Assembly: GCA_900320235.1 (NCBI GenBank)
Contig: ONRO01000115.1
Coordinates: 1-11,318, forward strand
Direction: 5' to 3'
From: an uncultured Eubacteriales bacterium
GTDB taxonomy: Bacteria > Bacillota > Clostridia > Oscillospirales > Acutalibacteraceae
DNA length: 11,318 bases
In this document: piece after piece, positions 6,889 through 11,318 of the stretch
Numbering within the stretch: position 1 is the first letter of the stretch
Layout of the letters: each line of letters starts with the position of its first letter
Position numbers and translations under genes: made by a program
The notes under the pieces: generated by a model
What the model saw: the letters and a program-made list of their open reading frames with translations, nothing else
Told to the model about the DNA's origin: nothing
Databases searched by the model: none

Positions 6889-7233
6889 TCAGATATTTTT
6901 GAATTCACTGTTATCAGTTTTTCCTGCCGCAGCTGATGAAAAGATCTGCGGTCGCAGCGGCATAACAGAAGCCGCCTTTTTACCAAGCACGCTGCAAAGC
7001 TCTTCAAGCTGCACAGCGCTCATTTTTGATGTAATAAAACCGAGAGTATCCTTTTTAAGTTCCGGCAGTGCAACAGCCGCTGCCTTGCTGATATCGGTTT
7101 CAAGTTTTCTTCTGTAAGCCTCACCGTCCGCAGCCTTTTCGCTGAGAGTACGGAGTCTTTCAGAAAGCATTCTGACTTCATCCGGAGAAAAGGTCAGCTC
7201 GCCTCCCTCAGAGAGTCTTTTTTCAATATCCAT
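6889..7233 (-). CDS. Probable separately translated scaffold protein (internal in-frame start)
   Basis: Inside the protease gene, AAAAAGGAG is followed 8 bases later by ATG at 7231-7233, in frame. Translation from here gives a 114-residue protein starting MDIEKRLSEGGELTF, charged and predicted helical. Nested scaffold genes made from an internal start of the protease gene are well known (lambda C/Nu3). A second ATG at 7237-7239 is only 2 bases from the site and less likely. The site is too strong and well spaced to be dismissed, but coding constraint could also produce it. Confidence 0.55.
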   Translation of the reverse strand: MDIEKRLSEGGELTFSPDEVRMLSERLRTLSEKAADGEAYRRKLETDISKAAAVALPELKKDTLGFITSKMSAVQLEELCSVLGKKAASVMPLRPQIFSSAAAGKTDNSEFKNI

Positions 7234-7827
7234 ATTCATTACTCCTTTTTCATAGTTTTTTGTCACACCGGCAGCCCTCTGTGCCGGAACAGCCACAAAC
7301 GACCATTCATAGGCATCTGTCGGTTCATCGAGAATAGCGCAGCATTTCAGACCGTCATAATCTCTGCCCCTGATATGTCCGCAGATATCATTGTTACCTC
7401 CGCATACCGAGCAGATTCTTTTCCTCACGGAACAGCCGACACTGACTTCTTTTTTAATACCGCTGTCGATCATAGTGATCAGATCCCTGCTGCACTGAGC
7501 GACAGGGACATAAGCTCTTGCCAAAAGACGAAGATAATCCCTGCCGTCAGAGGTAGTCCTGCCCTGAGGTGCTTCCACACAGCATGAAAAAATTCTCGCC
7601 GACTGATTCCTGCTTTTCGGGTCATGATCCATCACACCTGTCACCCCGACAAAAAGCTTTTCAAGATCGTAAAGTGCCTTATCAGAAAAACGTTCAAAAT
7701 CCCTGTCAATTTCATTGTCACAAAGAATGACAGAGAAGGTATAAATCTCATCCTGGCTGAAGCTTCTTCTTGTATACTTATTTATAAGCTCCAGCTCACC
7801 ATCCCTAAGATCATTTTTACTATTCAA
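6889..7827 (-). CDS. Prohead protease with C-terminal scaffold segment
   Basis: A 312-residue protein. The N-terminal part (about 25-190) looks like a U35/S78-type prohead protease that cleaves scaffold and capsid during maturation. The likely catalytic His is H68 in TGVMDHDPKS; the likely Ser is S129 in KEVSVGCSV; the domain closes with YEWSFVAVPAQRAAG (173-187). Between them, CSVCGGNNDICGH (139-151) may bind a metal. From M199 the chain is charged and helical with no fold beyond helices, as expected of a scaffold or delta region. TTG at 7825-7827 was chosen because GGAG lies 7 bases upstream and the start is 4 bases past the portal stop; the frame is open to 7950, but that would overlap the portal by more than 100 bases. 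Confidence 0.8.
   Translation of the reverse strand: MNSKNDLRDGELELINKYTRRSFSQDEIYTFSVILCDNEIDRDFERFSDKALYDLEKLFVGVTGVMDHDPKSRNQSARIFSCCVEAPQGRTTSDGRDYLRLLARAYVPVAQCSRDLITMIDSGIKKEVSVGCSVRKRICSVCGGNNDICGHIRGRDYDGLKCCAILDEPTDAYEWSFVAVPAQRAAGVTKNYEKGVMNMDIEKRLSEGGELTFSPDEVRMLSERLRTLSEKAADGEAYRRKLETDISKAAAVALPELKKDTLGFITSKMSAVQLEELCSVLGKKAASVMPLRPQIFSSAAAGKTDNSEFKNI
7242..7250 (-). promoter_or_regulatory. Internal ribosome binding site for nested scaffold
   Basis: Minus-strand AAAAAGGAG lies within the protease coding sequence at the junction between the protease domain and the charged C-terminal segment. It is spaced 8 bases from the ATG at 7231-7233, as good as the sites preceding the other genes of the operon. 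Confidence 0.55.
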
Positions 7828-7831
7828 ATCC

Positions 7832-8968
7832 TCACTCCTTATCAGATTTTTCCAGACTCTGCGCCTGTGCATTATAAAGTCTTGCCTTTGCAAGCTCCAC
7901 CTCATCCTGCAGATTGATATTATCCCAGACAATATCAAAACCGGTGTCAAAGCCTGAAAGCCTGAGAAACATACTGCATATTTTTCTCAGCGGAAAATCA
8001 AGCACACGCCTGTAATATTCAAGCTCGCTTGTCAGAATATCCGCCTGCTGAGCAGACATTCTTTCGGTTGACGACCAGTTCAGTCCCAGAAGGAAGGGCG
8101 GGATAGAAAGCTTGGAAACGATCTGCTCAGTAATGCATCTGACCGGCATCTCACAATCAGGTATCTGATTATCCGCCCCGATTGCCTTGATGCTGACATC
8201 GCCAACAGCAATAAAATCCTTCGGTTCCCTGCTTTTCATAGCCTTGCCCCATTCAGACGCGATCATCATTGCTCTTTCCTTTGTAAAGCTTCTGTCACTG
8301 TCCTGTGGCTTGTAGGTCACAGCAAAGCGGACATTGCCTACTCTTTCCCAGTTTGTACCGACAGCACTGAATATCTTCAGAAGGATATCAGTTACAAACG
8401 GAAGTCCGCTGAGGATAGACGTCCCGTAAATTTTTCCCGGTTCCGGCATAATAGCACTGCACAGGATAAGCTCGGGATACTGCACTTCATTTTTAACACC
8501 TGAACAGTCAAAGCTGCTGATTCTGATATCAAGCGGGCTTTCGCCGTTTTCAATTTCGACATCATCAAGACTGCTGTTATATAGTGCAGCTATACCGCCG
8601 TTTCCGTCAGGAACAATTTCCCCGACTGCCGTACCATATGTAAGCAGCTGATCAAGATAGCTGCACATAAAGCATTCAACACCGTTTGAAACAGCATTGA
8701 CCCTGACATTTTTCAGAAAATCATCAATACAGACCTGAGCCTTTTTATCTTCGCATACGACCTTAAAGCCGCCTGAAAGACGCACTATTTTATTTATCGC
8801 CGCATCAATTACAGGAACAGCATCCCTCAGACTGCGGTAAAGCTTTCTCTGACATCTTCCCTGCGGAGAAGCACTGCTGAAACTGCCGAATGCACTGTAA
8901 AGGCTTCTGCCCTGAGAAGTCTGCACAAAGCCCGGCACCTCTTTTTTCTTACGTTTGAAAATGCTCAA
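7832..8968 (-). CDS. Portal protein
   Basis: A 378-residue protein following the large terminase, the usual portal position. It forms the dodecameric channel at the capsid vertex through which DNA is pumped. A Lys/Arg-rich N-terminus (FKRKKKE) is followed by SLRDAVPVIDAAINKIVRL, then QLLTYGTAVGEIV, which is a recurrent helix of SPP1/HK97-type portals. PEPGKIYGTSILSGLPFVTDILLKI (the stem region) and PPFLLGLNWSSTERMSAQQADILTSELEYYRR (clip and C-terminal crown side) follow. The length fits a compact portal. The start is TTG at 8966-8968 with GGAGG 7 bases upstream; it overlaps the terminase stop by one codon plus one base. An adjacent MuF-like minor head protein is not present. Confidence 0.92.
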   Translation of the reverse strand: MSIFKRKKKEVPGFVQTSQGRSLYSAFGSFSSASPQGRCQRKLYRSLRDAVPVIDAAINKIVRLSGGFKVVCEDKKAQVCIDDFLKNVRVNAVSNGVECFMCSYLDQLLTYGTAVGEIVPDGNGGIAALYNSSLDDVEIENGESPLDIRISSFDCSGVKNEVQYPELILCSAIMPEPGKIYGTSILSGLPFVTDILLKIFSAVGTNWERVGNVRFAVTYKPQDSDRSFTKERAMMIASEWGKAMKSREPKDFIAVGDVSIKAIGADNQIPDCEMPVRCITEQIVSKLSIPPFLLGLNWSSTERMSAQQADILTSELEYYRRVLDFPLRKICSMFLRLSGFDTGFDIVWDNINLQDEVELAKARLYNAQAQSLEKSDKE

Positions 8969-10218
8969 AAACTCACCTCCCCCCGATCAAAAGCGATCGC
9001 AAAAATATTATCATCTCTGCTGTTAAGATAGGTCGCAGTAAAATACCTTACATCATCCATTGCATGATCGTTTTCTTTGACAGGAGCATCTCTGCCGCTG
9101 CTTTCCCAGCGATAAAGGCCGAATTCCCTGATACAGTCACTGCAGCAGCGGCAGATCCTGATATCCCCCTGTTTAAGAGCAGTGCTGACCTGCCTGATAC
9201 CATCGATGACATTGTTGACAGCTGCAATCACCCTGAACCTTCCATGTCTTCTGATGACCTCGATAAAGCTTGCCGCCGACGGATCAACGATCACACGGCT
9301 GATTTCCCTGTTTCCGGCAAGACTGCAAAGTCCCTGATAATGCTCCTCATCAGTTTTTGAGCTTCCCTGTTTTCTTGAATCATAATAATATTCATCTATT
9401 CTGTACCAGCATCCGCTGTAAAGCCCCCACAGACCGAACGAGGAAGGATTGACCGTACCGTAATCACAGGAGATGACATAATCATCAAAGCCTCCCGACG
9501 GAACATCAAAAAGCATTTTTTCATCAGACATAAAAGGATAGACAAGTCCCTCTGAAGCGACCCATTTTCCAAGGACATATCTCTGATAAAAGCTGCCGGA
9601 ATACATTTTCCTGTATCTTGCAAGCATTCTGTCAGAGAGAGAGGGATTATCCTCCATTGTAAAATGGATATAGTACAGGTTTTTTTCCCTGGTTTTGCGT
9701 ACCCATTCCCTGTTGAACCAATGCTGAGGATATTCAGGATTGCAGTTGAACCAGAGCTTGGAACCTTCAACAGAGCATCTTGCAACAGCCTGTTCAACGA
9801 ACGATCTCGGCATAAGAGCAGCCTCATCAAAAAGCACACCGCAAAGTGTCATTCCCTGAATAAGAGAGGCAGAACTCTCGTCTCTTCCGCCGAACATATA
9901 GAAAGTATTCTTTCTGCCGGCTGCGATGACCTCCATATAATTTGAAGAAAGTCTGTCACAGACCTCAAAGCCAAGTCCGCAAAGGACATCGATAAGCGGA
10001 AGAATAACATTACGCTTGACTGATCTGATAGTTTTACCGCAAACAGCAAAGCTTTTTCCGCTGAAGGAAGCCATTGCCCAGCTGACAAAGGAAACACTCA
10101 TACAAAGAGTTTTACCGCTTCTGACCGCACCGTCACATATAATTCCGTCATACCCTTTCCCACCGCACCACCACCTGAGAACCTTCAGTTGTTTTTCAGA
10201 AAATGCAGAAAATTTCAT
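8965..10218 (-). CDS. terL: Terminase large subunit (PBSX-type)
   Basis: A 417-residue packaging motor and nuclease. The ATPase half shows a Walker A GAVRSGKT (30-37), a Walker B VLFDE (128-132) and the coupling segment FNCNPEYP (157-164). The nuclease half shows an acidic residue in the DYG motif (D252), a second in VDPSAA (D312) and a third pair in NDHAMDD (D388/D389). All catalytic residues expected of an active enzyme are therefore present. The order and motifs resemble the PBSX/SPP1 group, which commonly packages by headful. ATG at 10216-10218 overlaps the small-terminase stop (ATGA) and has AGGAG 8 bases upstream. The C-terminal end runs into the portal start. Confidence 0.96.
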   Translation of the reverse strand: MKFSAFSEKQLKVLRWWCGGKGYDGIICDGAVRSGKTLCMSVSFVSWAMASFSGKSFAVCGKTIRSVKRNVILPLIDVLCGLGFEVCDRLSSNYMEVIAAGRKNTFYMFGGRDESSASLIQGMTLCGVLFDEAALMPRSFVEQAVARCSVEGSKLWFNCNPEYPQHWFNREWVRKTREKNLYYIHFTMEDNPSLSDRMLARYRKMYSGSFYQRYVLGKWVASEGLVYPFMSDEKMLFDVPSGGFDDYVISCDYGTVNPSSFGLWGLYSGCWYRIDEYYYDSRKQGSSKTDEEHYQGLCSLAGNREISRVIVDPSAASFIEVIRRHGRFRVIAAVNNVIDGIRQVSTALKQGDIRICRCCSDCIREFGLYRWESSGRDAPVKENDHAMDDVRYFTATYLNSRDDNIFAIAFDRGEVSF

Positions 10219-10706
10219 ATACTGCTCTCCTGTTCACCGGAATTATCTGCTATACTGCCGACAAGAGCAGTGTAAAAATCAGACACCCTGTTTTTTTCCT
10301 CTGTTCCGGCAGACTCAAGCTTTTCAAGAGCCTTGATCCTGTCGAAGAATCTGATTTCAAGCGCACCGTCCTTAGGACGCTTTATTTCAGCCACATTGAA
10401 AAGATCGAGTCCCCTTAGCTGTTCTGCATCCGGATCCTGAGCGAACATAAGTCTGACAGCATCCGAAACATTCCCGAAAGCAAGTCTTTCATAGCCTGCA
10501 CGGGCCTGTCTGCGGCAGTTTTCTGACCTTGTCTGATACAGCCTTTCGATCTCAAGATTGATCTTATCCTTAGTAAGCAAAGCAGCGCCGTCCTTAACAG
10601 GATCAGCAAAACCTGCAAGAGCAGCCGCCTCCCTGAAATCGCCGCTGCTGATATAGAAGCTGCAGAAGCGTCTTTCCTTAGCGCTGAGCGCGTCATTTCT
10701 TTTCAA
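10215..10706 (-). CDS. terS: Terminase small subunit (Terminase_2-type)
   Basis: A 163-residue DNA-recognition subunit that selects DNA for packaging and activates the large subunit. The N-terminal pattern LSAKERRFCSFYISSGDFREAAALAGFADPVKDGAALLTKDKINLEIERL is a classic Terminase_2 start: LT.K...F...Y, a helix-turn-helix and a short third helix. The second half contains a coiled region and a short basic/acid tail. AAAGGAGGT (10715-10723) lies 8 bases before TTG at 10704-10706, which I take as the start. The TTG at 10713-10715 overlaps the binding site and is unlikely. This is the first gene of the operon, so its promoter must lie between here and the divergent lipoprotein. Confidence 0.9.
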   Translation of the reverse strand: MKRNDALSAKERRFCSFYISSGDFREAAALAGFADPVKDGAALLTKDKINLEIERLYQTRSENCRRQARAGYERLAFGNVSDAVRLMFAQDPDAEQLRGLDLFNVAEIKRPKDGALEIRFFDRIKALEKLESAGTEEKNRVSDFYTALVGSIADNSGEQESSI

Positions 10707-10749
10707 CAGCCTCAACCTCCTTTCAACATACCCTCTGAAAACAAGAAAA

Positions 10750-10769
10750 GTTGACTCCGAAAGGTCAAC
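10750..10769. promoter_or_regulatory. Inverted repeat upstream of the terminase gene
   Basis: GTTGAC and GTCAAC form two 6-bp arms separated by 8 bases, 44 bases upstream of the small-terminase start. On the minus strand the second arm is followed by TTTTCTTGTTTT. It could be an operator for a dimeric regulator or a weak attenuator hairpin (6-bp stem). The sequence alone does not decide. Confidence 0.45.
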
Positions 10770-10783
10770 AAAAAATAAAAATA

Positions 10784-10812
10784 AGAATATTTTTTCTCCG
10801 GAACAAAAGCAA
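10784..10812 (-). promoter_or_regulatory. Weak candidate promoter for the phage operon
   Basis: On the minus strand TTGCTT (10807-10812) and TATTCT (10784-10789) are separated by 17 bases. The -35 matches the consensus at only three positions and the -10 at four. It is the best pair I found between the lipoprotein promoter and the terminase gene. A weak promoter would suit an operon under activator or stress control. Confidence 0.35.
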
Positions 10813-10829
10813 ATGGTCTACTCCGGCAC

Positions 10830-10858
10830 TTGTTAATAAAAGAATAGTATGATATAAT
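10830..10858 (+). promoter_or_regulatory. Sigma-A promoter of the lipoprotein gene (extended -10)
   Basis: TTGTTA (10830-10835) and TATAAT (10853-10858) are separated by 17 bases. The -10 is a perfect consensus and is preceded by TG one base upstream (TGATATAAT), an extended -10. Transcription would start near 10865 and leave a 5' leader of about 130 bases before the lipoprotein ATG at 10996. Confidence 0.72.
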
Positions 10859-10878
10859 AATGAATGTGTTGGATCAAA

Positions 10879-10950
10879 TGCTATTCTTTCTGATATTATT
10901 TCCTGAATAGTACGATGTTTAGGATTTTACATTAAAAGAACAGAATGTAA
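10879..10950 (+). other. 5' leader of the lipoprotein mRNA with two hairpins
   Basis: The leader can form a stem from TGCTATTC (10879-10886) with GAATAGTA (10905-10912), including one G-U pair and a long loop. A second stem pairs TTACATT (10927-10933) with AATGTAA (10944-10950) around a 10-base loop. GAATAG also occurs in the promoter (10842-10847). No T tract follows either stem and I recognise no known riboswitch. Confidence 0.3.
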
Positions 10951-10995
10951 TATTGCTTCTGAAAGAATAACCAGTGAAAAGAAAGGAAACCCGAA

Positions 10996-11318
10996 ATGAA
11001 AAAAAGTAAAATTCTGATACTTGGTCTTCTTGTGATCTCAGCATTGCTCACAGGCTGCTCAACAAAGCCTGCTGAATCTTCCGCTTCAACGAAAGCTGAA
11101 AGCAGCGTTTCTGAAAACAGCACAGAGGAAAGCAAAGAAACAGATGCAAAGGAAAACTCTGAAAACAGCATAGAAGAAAAATCAGAAAGCAGCGCTGAGT
11201 CCGGCTCTGAGCGCAGCATGGAAGAAAGCTCAAAGGAAATAAGCAATGAATCATCATCTGAGCAATCTTCAAAAACTGAATCCTCCGCAGAGAGTAAACA
11301 GGAGAGCAGGCAGGAGAG
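10996..11318 (+). CDS. Ser/Glu-rich lipoprotein (partial, N-terminal part)
   Basis: The first 107 codons of a gene running off the right edge. It starts at ATG 10996 with AAAGGAAA seven bases upstream. A lipoprotein signal is clear: MKKSK, a hydrophobic run (ILILGLLVISALL) and the lipobox LLTGC, with Cys21 as the lipidated residue. After that the chain is a long low-complexity stretch of Ser, Glu, Lys, Asn and Ala with imperfect ESS(A/V)xSE-like units, probably an extended linker holding a later domain away from the membrane. The functional domain is not in the window, so no role can be given. It diverges from the phage operon and is probably a host gene. Confidence 0.87.
   Translation, partial: MKKSKILILGLLVISALLTGCSTKPAESSASTKAESSVSENSTEESKETDAKENSENSIEEKSESSAESGSERSMEESSKEISNESSSEQSSKTESSAESKQESRQE

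Larger units (their letters stand above)
236..10706 (-). mobile_element. Domesticated or minimal phage particle operon (packaging, head, baseplate)
   Basis: Seventeen tightly packed minus-strand genes follow the order of PBSX/Mu-type phage morphogenesis clusters: terminase, portal, protease-scaffold, decoration, capsid, connectors, tube-like protein, LysM, hub, spike, gp25, gpJ, YmfQ-like. All reading frames are open. Expected neighbours are absent: no sheath, tape measure, fibres, lysis genes, integrase, repressor or replication genes. Host-type genes flank it directly on both sides and no tRNA or convincing att repeat is visible. The simplest reading is a phage remnant kept for its particle function, perhaps gene-transfer-agent-like. 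A degraded prophage is the alternative, but intact frames and coupled starts argue against random decay. Confidence 0.72.
10750..10825. repeat. Imperfect direct repeat GTnnACTCCG in the divergent region
   Basis: GTTGACTCCG (10750-10759) and GTCTACTCCG (10816-10825) agree at eight of ten bases and are 66 bases apart. A third partial copy, CTCCG, lies at 10796-10800. The first copy overlaps the inverted repeat. They may be binding sites of one regulator, or a chance similarity. Confidence 0.3.

Noticed and set aside
7832..7950. Longer N-terminus for the protease gene, overlapping the portal gene
   Set aside because: The extra residues are the portal sequence in another frame and have no phage-protein pattern. 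The TTG at 7827 has a well-spaced ribosome binding site just after the portal stop.
170..10995. Short shared words at both ends (GTCAACA, TCAACATA) as attachment sites
   Set aside because: Matches of 7-8 bases are expected by chance in AT-rich sequence. They are not next to a tRNA or an integrase gene, and they are not at symmetric positions.
1..11318. CRISPR arrays, tRNA or rRNA genes, insertion sequences, diversity-generating retroelement
   Set aside because: I saw no regularly spaced repeats, no tRNA-like cloverleaf, no transposase or reverse transcriptase frame, and almost no non-coding space outside the two ends.

Overview
The window holds one compact block of phage structural genes on the minus strand (about 236 to 10706), set between two plus-strand bacterial cell-surface genes. 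Moderate-low GC, near-universal GGAGG-type ribosome binding sites, a sortase-type surface protein, a lipoprotein and PBSX/Mu-type tail genes all suggest a Gram-positive anaerobe of the Clostridia, probably a Ruminococcus-like member of the Oscillospiraceae. That placement is inferred from sequence style only.

Layout, read in the direction of phage transcription (right to left): small terminase, large terminase, portal, prohead protease with a C-terminal scaffold segment that probably has its own internal start, head decoration-like protein, HK97-fold major capsid protein, head-tail adaptor, head-closure-like protein, tail-terminator-like protein, a small tail-tube-like protein with an apparent AUU start, a 49-residue acidic protein, an XkdP-like LysM protein, a gpD/XkdQ-like baseplate hub, a gpV/Mu gp45-like spike, a gp25-like wedge protein, baseplate J, and a YmfQ/XkdU-like protein. 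The genes abut or overlap by a few bases almost throughout, mostly with the stop of one lying in or next to the ribosome binding site of the next, so they look like a single translationally coupled operon. All of them appear intact, and the large terminase keeps its ATPase and nuclease residues.

The notable feature is what is missing. There is no tail sheath, no tape-measure protein, no tail fibre, no holin or endolysin, no integrase, repressor or replication gene, and no recognisable attachment site. The operon stops at the YmfQ-like gene, directly against a hairpin shared with the convergent host gene. This is a packaging machine, a capsid and a baseplate with almost nothing between them. 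It looks like a domesticated, streamlined phage-derived particle, possibly gene-transfer-agent-like, although missing parts could be encoded elsewhere in the genome.

On the right, a 289-base divergent region carries a strong sigma-A-type promoter with an extended -10 reading toward a Ser/Glu-rich lipoprotein. It also has a weaker candidate promoter for the phage operon, a GTTGAC-N8-GTCAAC inverted repeat just upstream of the small terminase, and short direct repeats. On the left, the end of a TTPA-repeat surface protein with a TPATG sorting signal ends at a strong terminator.
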